DNA from: Anthoceros angustus
Taxonomy: Eukaryota > Streptophyta > Anthocerotopsida > Anthocerotales > Anthocerotaceae
Assembly (NCBI GenBank): GCA_010909165.1
Contig: VJWM01000284.1
Coordinates: forward strand, 1 to 64,000
Reading direction: 5' to 3'
Length of the DNA: 64,000 nucleotides
Shown here: one piece after another, positions 46,859 through 58,297 of the stretch
Numbering within the stretch: the stretch's first letter is position 1
Layout of the letters: each line of letters begins with the position of its first letter
Position numbers and translations under genes: made by a program
The notes under the pieces: generated by a model
Told to the model about the DNA's origin: nothing
The model's database searches: none
The model's input: only the letters and a program-made list of their open reading frames with translations

Positions 46859-47573
46859 GTGGTTTGCTGTTTAGGTTTAGCTGACTCCATCGAAGAGGAC
46901 CTGAACGACAAGGTTTTACAACTCCAAACTACTTTGGCAAGGGTAGAGCAAGAGAAAAAACACTCTGACGCACAATTCCAGACTACTTTGGCAAGGCTAG
47001 AGCTAGAGTTGGCAAGGCTAGTGCAAGAAAAAAAAACACTCGGACGGTGTCTTGGCAAGGCTACAATAAAAAGACTGGTGCTGCTGAGATCACCGAATCA
47101 CTACATTGTAGGGGACCTCATGCTAAAATGTCTTTGATGCCACCAAGATGGCCTCTCAAAGTTTGTGGAACAGCTCTGGTCGAAAGTTTTTCTACAAGCC
47201 AGATGAGGACTATGATTTCAGGTACTGGGTGAGAACAACACCTGCAGTCACGATCAACATTTCGGAGTTGGAGCTCTCTTAGGTTCTTGGGTCCAACAGC
47301 TTGCACCTGACAGCAGAAGTGTTGCGACTCATCTCTCAGTCCCGTGGAGCATATGCTCTATCAGGCAGCGAGACACGCCATGCAGTTTCCTCAGCTCGCA
47401 TGGCCCAGAGTTGCTTCGACCCATCAACCTATGAGGAGAGAGTCAGGTTTGTGAAGGACTTCTATAGGCAATTTTTCCATGGGTTTTTCGACAGAGAGGC
47501 GGCAACAGTTGCGCAGGAGGTAGCAACCAATCCAGGTAGCCCGGAAGCTACTGTAATTCTGCGAACACAGTAA
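46859..47573 (+). CDS. unrecognised gene: coiled-coil segment plus unknown C-terminal domain
   Basis: 46877-47060 encodes a coiled coil with an internal duplication (LQTTLARVEQEKK, then FQTTLARLELELARL). A likely later exon around 47165-47229 reads MASQSLWNSSGRKFFYKPDEDYDFRYW. A GT-AG intron 47230-47281 (GTGAGA...CTCTTAG) joins it in phase 0 to the last exon 47282-47573 (VLGSNSLHLTAEVLRLISQSRGAY..., ending VILRTQ). The exon structure between the coiled coil and 47165 is unresolved and may contain a frameshift. No known family is recognised. The last exon is repeated at 48510-48801 by a tandem duplication. Confidence 0.4.
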
Positions 47574-47890
47574 TCTAGATGCATCTATCCACTGTAAACT
47601 TCGTGCCTCGTGTGCCTCGGTTGTTCCTGCCTCTTCTTTTAGGAGTCTTTTGAATAGCGGTGGTTGGATTATGAAGTCTGTGGGTCTCTTGATTTGAGAA
47701 TGAAGGTAGTGTGTTGTTGTTCTTGGTTGGTGAAGTTCAGTTGTTTGTGCGTGGATGTGTGACTGAGTTGACTGGTAGATAGTGCGGGGCAGTGTAGGGT
47801 TGACGCTACCGGGTGTGCCAAACTTTTCGGGTAGTTTTGTGTAGAGCATCTAGTGCCGAAACGTGAACAAGCGTGACAGCTGCGGTGCAT

Positions 47891-48148
47891 CACATGTGGT
47901 TGCGCCACGACAGCCTGCTTGATATGTTTGCCTTTATTAGCGTCGGGCCCTATGCATCAAGTGCATTCGCTGTCAAGTTGGGCCCTCAGCATCACGTGCA
48001 TTCACTAGTACAACGGCAAGCACTTGATTTGGATCCCGACATGGTGGAAAAGCATGCAGTATCACAAATTGAGGCGGTGACATTGTCTGCAAGCAAACGT
48101 GATGCAAATAGTGGAAGCAGCGCTGAGTCAAGCATCCAGATGAAGTGA
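47891..48148 (+). pseudogene. unrecognised ORF, copy 1 (shifted)
   Basis: Starts MWLRHDSLLDMFAFISVGPY. It is identical to the frame at 49120-49488 until a one-base difference near 48130 (GAGTCAAG versus GAGTCCAAG) ends it early after SSIQMK. No family is recognised. It may be a further exon of the preceding unknown gene or a separate small gene. Confidence 0.35.
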
Positions 48149-48509
48149 AAACTCTCGCCATGAGAGAGTTTAAAGGAGACACAACACTGGACATCAGTGG
48201 ATTCATTACTGAGACTTGGAACCATAATCCAGAGTCAGACATCTCTTCTTTGGACTAAGCCGAACAGGGTTTTGCATACTGCAGTATACGAGTCGACCCA
48301 AATGGCTTAAGAATTGCACCAGCATAATAAGTTACTGTTGGTGATCGAGGTTCTTCTTCTGTTAAATTAGATTGTACTACCAAGTTCCTTGTTAAATTGC
48401 CTGCACATGTCGCTAATTTACCGCTATACTATCATTAAATTCAGTGTAGGAGGTGAGTGAGAAGATCAGCTGCAGTCACGATCAACATTTCGGAGTTGGA
48501 GCTCTCTTA

Positions 48510-48801
48510 GGTTCTTGGGTCCAACAGCTTGCACCTGACAGCAGAAGTGTTGCGACTCATCTCTCAGTCCCGTGGAGCATATGCTCTATCAGGCAGCGAG
48601 ACACGCCATGCAGTTTCCTCAGCTCGCATGGCCCAGAGTTGCTTCGACCCATCAACCTATGAGGAGAGAGTCAGGTTTGTGAAGGACTTCTATAGGCAAT
48701 TTTTCCATGGGTTTTTCGACAGAGAGGCGGCAACAGTTGCGCAGGAGGTAGCAACCAATCCAGGTAGCCCGGAAGCTACTGTAATTCTGCGAACACAGTA
48801 A
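48510..48801 (+). pseudogene. duplicate of the unknown gene's last exon
   Basis: Same sequence as 47282-47573 (VLGSNSLHLTAEVL... VILRTQ). The upstream exons were not copied, because the duplication begins inside the preceding intron. Without another promoter and first exon it is an orphan exon. Confidence 0.6.
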
Positions 48802-49119
48802 TCTAGATGCATCTATCCACTGTAAACTTCGTGCCTCGTGTGCCTCGGTTGTTCCTGCCTCTTCTTTTAGGAGTCTTTTGAATAGCGGTGGTTGGATTAT
48901 GAAGTCTGTGGGTCTCTTGATTTGAGAATGAAGGTAGTGTGTTGTTGTTCTTGGTTGGTGAAGTTCAGTTGTTTGTGCGTGGATGTGTGACTGAGTTGAC
49001 TGGTAGATAGTGCGGGGCAGTGTAGGGTTGACGCTACCGGGTGTGCCAAACTTTTTCGGGTAGTTTTGTGTAGAGCATCTAGTGCCGAAACGTGAACAAG
49101 CGTGACAGCTGCGGTGCAT

Positions 49120-49488
49120 CACATGTGGTTGCGCCACGACAGCCTGCTTGATATGTTTGCCTTTATTAGCGTCGGGCCCTATGCATCAAGTGCATTCGCT
49201 GTCAAGTTGGGCCCTCAGCATCACGTGCATTCACTAGTACAACGGCAAGCACTTGATTTGGATCCCGACATGGTGGAAAAGCATGCAGTATCACAAATTG
49301 AGGCGGTGACATTGTCTGCAAGCAAACGTGATGCAAATAGTGGAAGCAGCGCTGAGTCCAAGCATCCAGATGAAGTGAAAACTCTCGCCATGAGAGAGTT
49401 TAAAGGAGACACAACACTGGACATCAGTGGATTCATTACTGAGACTTGGAACCATAATCCAGAGTCAGACATCTCTTCTTTGGACTAA
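49120..49488 (+). CDS. unrecognised ORF, copy 2 (122 codons from inner ATG)
   Basis: Open from MWLRHDSLLD through LGPQHHVHSLVQRQALDLDPDMVEK to ESDISSLD. The C-terminal half is acidic and hydrophilic. No known domain is recognised. It is the longer of the two duplicate copies and probably shows the true reading frame. Confidence 0.35.
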   Translation, partial: HMWLRHDSLLDMFAFISVGPYASSAFAVKLGPQHHVHSLVQRQALDLDPDMVEKHAVSQIEAVTLSASKRDANSGSSAESKHPDEVKTLAMREFKGDTTLDISGFITETWNHNPESDISSLD

Positions 49489-49704
49489 GCCGAACAGGGT
49501 TTTGCATACTGCAGTATACGAGTCGACCCAAATGGCTTAAGAATTGCACCAGCATAATAAGTTACTGTTGGTGATCGAGGTTCTTCTTCTGTTAAATTAG
49601 ATTGTACTACCAAGTTCCTTGTTAAATTGCCTGCACATGTCGCTAATTTACCGCTTGGCATACTATCATTAAATTCAGTGTAGGAGGTGAGTGAGAAGAT
49701 CAGC

Positions 49705-50260
49705 TCATCTAGAGAGAATCTTAATTGTGAGTGTGTAAAATGCCCTCCTTGAGCTGAAGGCTTAGTAACTTTTCTCAATCCAGCTCTGGGCAGGTCCTTT
49801 CACGCATCTTGCTCTCCCTTACCCTATGCAACTCCGTTGCATGTTCAGAGATGCCAGCGGCAGCATAGGTCTGTGACATCAATAGATATGTGTGGCGGCA
49901 TCCTTAGCGTGCAGATGTACTGCACATTCAAACGCCTGGTCTTCCAGAACTGCGTTATGGACACCCACCCAACAAACACAACCACAAGGCCCGATTAGGC
50001 TGCATTGGCATTGTGGCGATTAGACTAACATTGTCTTCGACCTACCTAGTAACGTCTCACTTCAATTAATCAATGCGAAGAGTCAAACAAGATGAATTGA
50101 TTAAGATTCTATATTTTCATGCGTATTTTCGAAATTGTTTTGTTAGCCTGACATACAAGTACAAAATGGGTTTGCGATGCAGTGAATGTAGTCGCATGGA
50201 AAGGCTGAGCAGGGTAGCACAATTGCAGGCAGAAATAATTGAGACAGGCGAGGGGTGGAA
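49705..50260. other. intergenic, probable DHAR promoter
   Basis: No gene is recognised. This is the upstream region of the dehydroascorbate reductase gene. Confidence 0.4.
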
Positions 50261-51832
50261 ATGCGGGCTGCTGTAGTGTTCCCATCTCCAGTTTGCGGTG
50301 GGGTGATCTCGTTATCGTGCGCCCGGGCTCGTTTGTGCATTCTCGGCGGTCACCGAACGCCGTTGCTGCAGGTGCCTTCCTGGAGGAGTCCTCCGCCCCA
50401 AGCGGCCCGCATTCCACCTGCGGCTGTTTTGTGGCGGACATCGAAGGCGGCGGTCGGAAGGGGCTTGGTTGTCATGGCTGCAGTGGCGGAGCCCTTAGAG
50501 GTGCTGGTGAAGGCAGCTTCCGGCCAGCCGGATCAGCTCGGGGACTGTAAGCTCACCTCGTCCTCTGCTTCCTCATTTGCTTGATTCCAAGCTCACTTTG
50601 CTGGCTGACTGCATTCTACAAATTCAGCATGGGTTCATCCCATGTCGGGACGGGACTGCGCGTACTCGCAACGGCAATTTCGTATGGTTGGCCGAAAGCG
50701 CAATGTTGCGTGATGGCTGACCTAATTCTTATCTCTGTACCGCAGGCCCGTTCTCGCAGCGTGTGCTGCTCACTCTTGAAGAGAAAGGCATTTCCTACAA
50801 TGCCAGATACGTGGACACGGAAAACAAACCAGAATGGTCGGACTCTGTTTGTACGCCGAGTGCGGCTTGACAAGTGGTATTTGTGTGGTGTGAAGCTTGT
50901 GGTGATTGTTATGGCTACGCTGTGTGGATGGATTCAGGTTTTTGGAGGCCAACCCCGAGGGCAAAGTCCCGGTAATTAAGCACGAAGGCAGCTGGGTTGC
51001 GGACTCTGACGTGATCACCGCGCTGCTGGAGGAGAAGTACCCCGAACCCTCGCTTGCGGTAAGCGAGGATAAGGCGGCAGTGTAAGCAGCAGCATCCATC
51101 CATCCATCCATCCATCCATCCTTTCTTGCTTCCTTCCATCCATGTATCCGTCCGTCCGTCCGTCCATGTATCTGTGTGAAGGTAGCAGCCAGCTGCAAGG
51201 GTTTAGGTTGCCGCGGCGGCGGGTGTGGTGATGGTTTGTGCTGGTGCTGGTGCTGGTGCTGGTGCTGCTGCAGGGGATCAAAGCTGTTCGGAGCATTCGT
51301 AAGATTCCTGAAGAGCAAGGACCCCGCAGACGGCACTGAGGCGGCTTTGGTGGATGAGCTGAAAGCTTTGAACGACTTCCTCGAGCAGAACGTAAGTGTG
51401 CAGGAAAGAGGGGGGAAGTGCAAAGGGAGGGCAATTATCCAGCAGTGTGGATTTGTGTAACTTTGGTGACGCGTGCATTGCAGGGGCCTTACGTGGGTGG
51501 AGACAAGATTTCAGCCGTGGACTTGAGCCTGGCCCCAAAGCTGTACCACTTGAAGATCAGCTTGGATCACTTCAAGAAGTGGGCCATCCCGGGGGACCTC
51601 ACATACCTTCTGGACTACATCAAGGTACGTTTGGAATGGGATCCGTGTCCACGTCCGCCGGTGGTGGTGGTGGTGGTGGTAGTGGAGCCGCGCGTCCCGA
51701 GTAGTCGCTGGCGTCTAACCCTAGGCTGGTGTGGCGTGGGCGCAGGATCTGCACAGCCGGGAGAGCTTTGAGAAGACGGCCGCACCCGCGCCTGTTGTGG
51801 TGAAGGGCTGGTCGAAGCACGTCGGAGCTTGA
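50261..51832 (+). CDS. DHAR: dehydroascorbate reductase (GST superfamily), probably plastid-targeted
   Basis: Six exons (50261-50546, 50746-50836, 50938-51081, 51274-51391, 51484-51624, 51746-51832) give 288 residues. The enzyme regenerates ascorbate from dehydroascorbate with glutathione. The catalytic site is GDCPFSQRVLL, with Cys96 split by intron 1. Further DHAR blocks are TLEEKGISY, NPEGKVPVIKHEGSWVADSDVI, FVRFLKSKDPADGTE and KISAVDLSLAPKLYHLK, and the C-terminus RESFEKT...VKGWSKHVGA. The frame is open upstream of the internal Met72 (MAAVAEPLEVLVK), where cytosolic forms would start. The extra 71 residues are rich in Arg, Ser, Ala and Pro with few acids, like a chloroplast transit peptide, as in DHAR3. 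Exon 3 was extended to 51081 because only that donor keeps frame. Confidence 0.92.
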
Positions 51833-53086
51833 CGATCTTTGCGGGCTTTGTTCACACATGGACAGGATAGGACAGGACAGGACTGGGCTCTCGCTTTAAG
51901 GAGGAAGTACATTCCCTGGCTTTCTGGCATGCCGGGCCGCGGCCTGCGTGTGTGTGAATGCGGAGTGATGGGAGAGTATGTAGTAGTTATTGCTCCTGTG
52001 GCATCCCTGGTACTAGAATACAAGCTGGATTGCAGGAAGCGGTTACTCGTGTGGGTGGTCACATGAGGTGCATAAATATCCGGGCGCTGCCCATACGTAC
52101 CGTATTGAGGGCGCATGGTCCCGTAGGTGTAGGTGCTCCCCGGTAGTACGCCCTCGCGCAGCAGCGGAGGCGCGGTGTGTACTATTAATCTAGTAGTAGG
52201 TGTACAGTGCAGCGAGTGGTTGCAAGTTGCCGGAGCTGGTTGCCGCTTGCCGCTTGCCGCTTTGAGGGCCCGCCACTCCGGCTGGAGGCTGGAGCCTGGG
52301 CTGTCGTGTCGCTGGCGCATTGTAATTTGTGGAAAAGCAGGAGCGGTGGTGGGTACGCCAGGGCAGCGCCGCCACAGGGATATGCTGAACTGGAGGCCCG
52401 CGCGCCGGTTTCGCCTTTCGCCTTTCGCCTTTCGCCGTTTGCCGGCAGGCGCGGCGCAGGGAGGAGGGGGCTGAAGGAGATGGCCGCCCTTGTCATTGGA
52501 TTGTTGGACTCATTATGTCGCAGCGGCATAATGATGGTGTGACTGGAGGCGCGCGCGCCTTGCAACTTGCATTAAATAACGTGCTTGGCCGGAGGGCAAG
52601 GACTCGGAGTCGGAGGCCGGAGGTCGGGCGACAGGGAGCGCGGTCTTTGGACGGGAAGGCCTGGACTACATACTACATGGAAGGGCCAAGGCAGTGTGAG
52701 CATGGATGCCACCTGCAGCTCGCAGCCCCCAGCCCCCAGCCCCAGCCCGCTGTTTCGCCCTCAAGACTCGAGAGAACGGCCCTTAAATGCGACCGCGGCA
52801 GCTGCTCCTCGGGCAGAGCGCAGAGCGCAGAGCGCAGAGCCAGAGCGGAGTGGCCTTTTACCGGGGACTTGGCCCTGTCCGGCCTGGCCTGGCCTGGCCT
52901 GGCCTGGCCTGGCCTTGCCCCTGGCCTGGCTGCCTGGCCCCGGTCCCCGGCACCTGGGGCCCGCCCACCGTGCCCAATTATCACCCTCTCGTCTCATAAT
53001 AGCTCGGAGCGCTCTGCGCTCCCATGTGTGAAACATGTACTTTCCCTGTCTCCTTGGATTCATGGACCCCACCCACTCGCTTTACG
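51833..53086. other. DHAR 3' flank, no further gene
   Basis: GC-rich sequence with repeated GCCGCTT, CGCCTTT and GGCCT simple repeats. Open frames up to 316 codons here are created by the lack of stop codons in GC-rich repeats and by overlap with the duplicated DHAR exons. No family is recognised. Confidence 0.5.
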
Positions 53087-53174
53087 TAAGTGTGCAGGAA
53101 AGAGGGGAAGTGCAAAGGGAGGCAATTATCCAGCAGTGTGGATTTGTGTAACTTTGGTGACGCGTGCATTGCAG

Positions 53175-53349
53175 GGGCCTTACGTGGGTGGAGACAAGAT
53201 TTCAGCCGTGGACTTGAGCCTGGCCCCAAAGCTGTACCACTTGAAGATCAGCTTGGATCACTTCAAGAAGTGGGCCATCCCGGGGGACCTCACATACCTT
53301 CTGGACTACATCAAGGTACGTTTGGAATGGGATCCGTGTCCACGTCCGC

Positions 53350-53381
<32 letters not shown>

Positions 53382-53526
53382 CCGCGCGTCCCGAGTAGTC
53401 GCTGGCGTCTAACCCTAGGCTGGTGTGGCGTGGGCGCAGGATCTGCACAGCCGGGAGAGCTTTGAGAAGACGGCCGCACCCGCGCCTGTTGTGGTGAAGG
53501 GCTGGTCGAAGCACGTCGGAGCTTGA
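53175..53526 (+). pseudogene. duplicated DHAR exons 5 and 6 only
   Basis: Exons 53175-53315 and 53440-53526 repeat the last two DHAR exons exactly in coding sequence, with intact splice sites and stop codon. Exons 1-4 are absent because the duplication begins at the donor site of intron 4 (51391). It therefore lacks the catalytic Cys and cannot encode a working enzyme, unless spliced to the upstream gene as an alternative 3' end. Confidence 0.85.
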
Positions 53527-54798
53527 CGATCTTTGCGGGCTTTGTTCACACATGGACAGGATAGGACAGGACAGGACTGGGCTCTCGCTTTAAGGAGGGA
53601 AGTACATTCCCTGGCTTTCTGGCATGCCCGGGCCGCGGCCTGCGTGTGTGTGAATGCGGAGTGATGGGAGAGTATGTAGTAGTTATTGCTCCTGTGGCAT
53701 CCCTGGTACTAGAATACAAGCTGGATTGCAGGAAGCGGTTACTCGTGTGGGTGGTCACATGAGGTGCATAAATATCCGGGCGCTGCCCATACGTACCGTA
53801 TTGAGGGCGCATGGTCCCGTAGGTGTAGGTGCTCCCCGGTAGTACGCCCTCGCGCAGCAGCGGAGGCGCGGTGTGTACTATTAATCTAGTAGTAGGTGTA
53901 CAGTGCAGCGAGTGGTTGCAAGTTGCCGGAGCCGGGTTGCCGCTTGCCGCTTGCCGCTTTGAGGGCCCGCCACTCCGGCTGGAGGCTGGAGCCTGGGCTG
54001 TCGTGTCGCTGGCGCATTGTAATTTGTGGAAAAAGCAGGAGCGGTGGTGGGTACGCCAGGGCAGCGCCGCCACAGGGATATGCTGAACTGGAGGCCCGCG
54101 CGCCGGTTTCGCCTTTCGCCTTTCGCCTTTCGCCGTTTGCCGGCAGGCGCGGCGCAGGGAGGAGGGGGGGCTGAAGGGAGATGGCCGCCCTTGTCATTGG
54201 ATTGTTGGACTCATTATGTCGCAGCGGCATAATGATGGTGTGGACTGTGGAGGCGCGCGCGCCTTGCAACTTGCATTAAATAACGTGCTTGGCCGGAGGG
54301 CAAGGACTCGGAGTCGGAGGCCGGAGGTCGGGCGACAGGGAGCGCGGTCTTTGGACGGGAAGGCCTGGACTACATACTACATGGAAGGGCCAAGGCAGTG
54401 AGCATGGATGCCAATTCCGCAGCTCGCAGCCCCCCAGCCCCCCAGCCCCCAGCCCGCTGTTTCGCCCTCAAGACTCGAGAGAACGGCCCTTAAATGCGAC
54501 CGCGGCAGCGCCTGCTCCTCGGGCAGAGCGCAGAGCGCAGAGCGCAGAGCCAGAGCGGAGTGGCCCTTTTACCGGGGACTTGGCCCCGTCCGGCCCGGCC
54601 CGGCCCGGCCCGGCCTGGCCCGGCCTTGCCCCTGGCCTGGCTGCCTGGGCCCCGGTCCCCGGCACCCGGGGCCCGCCCACTCCGTGCCCAATTATCACCC
54701 TCTCGTCTCATAATAGCTCGGAGCGCTCTGCGCTCCCATGTGTGAAACATGTACTTTCCCTGTCTCCTTGGATTCATGGACCCCACCCACTCGCTTTA

Positions 54799-56050
54799 AT
54801 TCACCCGCCTCCCGCCCCGACACTCCGAAACTGGGTATAGTATGTACTACATACATATCGGACCAATGATAATTCTGTAGCCACACACACTCACAAACAC
54901 ATCCAATCCAAATACAACAAGTTTTATGATATGTATATATAAAAACAAAGAAAAAAGAAAAAAAGCAAAAAGAAAAAAAAAAGAAAAAAGAAAAAAGAAA
55001 AAGAAGAAGAAAAAACTCACCCGTGCGGTTGGGTGGATGGATTGAAGTTTTGTACATTGGTTGTGCAAAAAAATTTTGTACATTGTTGTTCGTGTGGGAC
55101 ATAATATCGTGTTTAATACAACAAATAACAAACTGCTGTATGTATCGTGGTCCATTCCAAAGATGTGTACAATGTAGAATGAAGGAAGAAAGATAAGATT
55201 CTATTCATGCACAATGCGTACACTATCGTGTCTAGGGGATGAAAAAAATGGGGGCATGCTTAGAGGGATGAAAAACTGGGGCTTATTGAAACAAGTCGGA
55301 AGTACGTACCTAGGTCCATTTGGAATAGCACGTTTTCGGAGGATGAAAACGTGAGGCTTATTGGAACATATCAGAAAGTACGTACTTTGGTCCATTTGGA
55401 TTAGAACAGAGGAAGAAGCATAAGATGCTGTATGAATAGGGAAAGCGCGTGTATTGACTACTAATCTTTGAGGATAAATATGTAGGATTCAGAATATATA
55501 GAAAGTACATACCTTGATCTTTCCAATATATTGTATGTAGTATGTTGTATATTTGTATATAATAAACATGGTTTGGAACAAGGGTGGATGCGAGTTAAAC
55601 AAATAAGGTAATGATTTGAGAATATAACAAATAGCAAACGAGAAAAAAATTAACATATCTATCCTAGAGATTGTACATCATAATCACATCTATGATATCA
55701 AAGTGTGGTGAAAATTTTCCTTTTGGAGTATATGATATTTTCTTGACATTGGCCACATATGCCGGAGAAAGAACTGGCTTTACTCTGAAGTTAAAAGTTT
55801 TTTAATTTTAAAAAAAATTATATATCCATTTTTAAAGGCTTTTAAAATTATTCTCTAATATATTTTAATAATAAAATATAATATTTAGTTGAGTATGATA
55901 TTGGTAATATGGTATATACTAGCTAGACGATTCTACGGAAATCTCGTAGCTAGATTGTGGGCCAGATACATACATGGAATGACTTGCTCTGCCGTCAACT
56001 TACATGCAAATCTGGCTGCCAAATAAAAAAAATTGGGCGGCCAGTACTAC
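54799..56050. other. AT-rich spacer with a long purine tract
   Basis: About 80 bases at 54936-55016 are almost wholly A and G (A-rich with scattered G). The rest is AT-rich with no domain. It separates the DHAR and F-box duplications. Confidence 0.5.
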
Positions 56051-57195
56051 AGTACCAACGCAAATCGACCAGCCCTGTGGTCCGGGCCCCGGCCCATGCC
56101 CTACGGAAGCCGAAGCCGAAGCCGAAGCCGAAGCCGAAGGTTTAGTAACAGAGACCGGAGGGTGGAGGTGGCGTGAGGTAACCACTCCGTGAATGAAATG
56201 CAATGCAGATGTATCAGTCGAGTTGCCGCCTCCGGCTGCGAAGACGACGCCTCCTGCTCCTGCTCCTCCTCCTCCTCCTGCTTCTGCTCCTGCCGCCAGG
56301 CCAGGCCTTTTCTCTCTCTCGACTGTCTGACTCCCACTCGCCACTCGCCTCACCTGGAGGCTAGGCGGCTAGGCCTGGGCCTGGGCCTGGGCCTAGTACT
56401 AGTACTGCGCCAGCCCCTCTCCGGCCCTGGCCTCTGCGCCTCTGCCTTCAACTTCTGCGCGCCCGCCTTCCTGGTCTGTGCCTGTGCCTCTGCCTCTGCC
56501 ACACCTGCTGCCAGCAGCACCAGCATTGCTTTGTTCTTGCCTCTCCTCCTTTTCCTTCAAGCCTCTCACGTAGCGCCTGCGGAACGCGGACCCGCGCCGA
56601 CCCGACTCTGCTTCATCAGCTGCCTGCGGGTGAGCATCTGCATCTCCTTCTGCTTCTGCTTCTGTCGTTTCGTTGCGCATCTGCCAATTTCTCATCTCCG
56701 CTGTCGCTCTGTTACCGCCTGTGCTGCTCAAGTCTGTCGCTCTGGATCTGCCACAAATTTTTAATCCTGTCTCCTGACTGGTCCCTGCTTGCAATGTGTG
56801 CGCCTCCTGGCCTCTGCTGTCTCAATGCGTGCATGATTCCCTGCCGCCTCTGCATTTCGCGCTCCAATTTGTGCCACTCTGCTTGGCTCTTGTCCCTTGC
56901 TCCCCCGCTTACCAGTTCCTCTCCTGTGCTGCTCTTCTTCTCGTTTTCCTTCTTTTCAGTACCTCCGCTGCTCAGCTCTTCTGTGAGCCGGAAGGGGGTG
57001 GAATGTGCGCCAACCCCGCGCTCTCCGTCTGCAACTCGCCTTCTCGGGCTTTCAATCTGACTTCCTGGCTCTCCGCCTCTTTGTCCGCGCGTGTGCAGGT
57101 CCACTGCACCTTGCCTACAGGTCTCCTGTGTCTGTGTCCTCGCGGCCTCGCAGCAGCTTTTTTCGGGCGATTCTGTCATCTGCCCGCGCGGCGCT
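56051..57195 (+). promoter_or_regulatory. probable promoter and CT-rich 5' leader of the F-box gene
   Basis: A GAAGCC hexamer repeat at 56106-56138 and GCCTGG repeats near 56374-56395 precede a long C/T-rich stretch to the F-box start. Long open frames on both strands here are low-complexity (Cys/Ser/Leu-rich) and unlikely to be translated. No TATA box is clear. Confidence 0.35.
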
Positions 57196-58297
57196 ATGGC
57201 TCGCAGAAAGAGATCGACGAAGAAGAAAGGGGGCAACCGTGATCATAAGCATGCTGACTGCACAGGCGCGGAGGAGGCTCCCATGGATGAGAGATTGTGG
57301 AGTAATCTTCCCAAAGATTTACTGGAACGAGTCATCTCTCGCCTACCTCTGCATGTTCTGTTTCAGGCTCGCACTATCTCCAAAGCCTGGAATCAGACTA
57401 TACTGTCCCCCAGCTTCGTCACGACTTCTGCCGAGGCTCCCACCCGCGGCTCTTATGTTCCTATGTACATATCGAGAGGCGCTGAGAGGGAGTGCCTCGC
57501 TTATGACTTCACTCTCAGCAGATGGCAGAAGCTGCCGTCATTGTCATTTCTTCCTCGCCAGGTTGCCTCATATTGGGTCTCCACTGGAGCTGGTGGCCTT
57601 CTGTGCTTCAACTATGTGTCCGAGACCTTGAACCGTGAAGGCCAGATTGTTTGCAACCCCCTCACAGGGATGTGGAGGGAGTTGCCCAGAATGGTTCCTG
57701 ATCCTGGTATGTCCCCTCTGGTTTTCCATATGCTTGTGGAGCGATCGTCCAACTCGTATAAGGTCATTGTCTCTCCGGACACTCAAAGTCAGAATCCTTA
57801 TCAAATGCCTAATTCTTCCCTGGCCAACACGCAAGTTTATGACTCCAAGCTTGGCATTTGGACTATCACTGGGAGGCCCCCTGCGACTCAGCTATCATCA
57901 TGGAGTGCATACTGCAACGGCTTCCTCTACTGTGTGGCGGTTGACAACAAGATTCAGTCATTGCCTCTGGGAGTGGTGTCTTACGATACCAGAACTGGAA
58001 CTTGGAGTGATGCTGTAGCCACCGTTCCCAAAGGTTTCCAGATCCTCAAGATCATGGAGTGCGGATCGAATGTTTTCCTCGTCACAGACCTGCACGCCAA
58101 GGTGAACAAGTTTGTCAGCATTCATATCTTCAAAGGGACCCGGCTACTTCCGAGTTCCTTCCTTTGCGGAAATGCCTCAGAAATTGTTCTTACAGTCCAA
58201 GTTCGACAAGGAGTTCTATGATTGTGTCGGCGAAGACTATACTATATGCTTCACCAATTTCAAGCGCCAGCCCACACCTGTCTACAACCTGGCCTGA
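57196..58297 (+). pseudogene. F-box/kelch-type protein, copy 1 (frame break and stop near 3' end)
   Basis: Opens MARRKRSTKKKGG, a basic leader. An F-box follows at about residues 34-75 (LWSNLPKDLLERVISRLPLHVLFQARTISKAWN). A kelch-like beta-propeller follows: LAYDFTLSRWQKLPSLSFLP, GLLCFNY, IVCNPLTGMWRELPRM, VYDSKLGIWTITG, VVSYDTRTGTWSDAV. Such proteins are substrate receptors of SCF ubiquitin ligases. The layout is like Arabidopsis At5g15710/At5g43190 F-box proteins. The frame is intact to about 58131, where an A run is one base shorter than in copy 2. Further on, TGA at 58295-58297 replaces the CGA of copy 2. Confidence 0.85.

Larger units (their letters stand above)
47242..49704. repeat. 1.23-kb tandem duplication (two copies)
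   Basis: 47242-48469 is repeated at 48470-49704, an offset of 1228 near the start. Differences include one extra T in a run (49049 region), one extra C (49358 region) and a four-base insertion TGGC with nearby change at about 49656. Breakpoints share at most one or two bases. Confidence 0.92.
51391..54798. repeat. 1.7-kb tandem duplication covering the DHAR 3' end
   Basis: 51391-53084 recurs at 53085-54798 (offset 1694). The copy differs mostly in run lengths: G runs near 51411/53104, a GGT microsatellite near 51661/53351 and A or G runs elsewhere. It also differs in a GC-rich simple repeat (GGCCT units near 52880 versus GGCCC units near 54590). The junction (CGCTTTA/CGTAAG) has essentially no microhomology. 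Confidence 0.92.

Noticed and set aside
52515-53465. 316-codon plus-strand ORF across the DHAR duplication
   Set aside because: Open only because GC-rich repeats lack stops. It reads through an intron donor and acceptor of the duplicated DHAR exon 5, which has its own correct splicing.
56189-56764. 191-codon Cys/Ser-rich ORF upstream of the F-box gene
   Set aside because: Made of TGC/CTC simple repeats in a C/T-rich leader, no domain; open frame due to composition.
58295-58297. TGA versus CGA between F-box copies as a possible U-to-C RNA editing site
   Set aside because: Known U-to-C editing in plants is organellar. A nuclear C-to-T difference between duplicates or haplotypes explains it.
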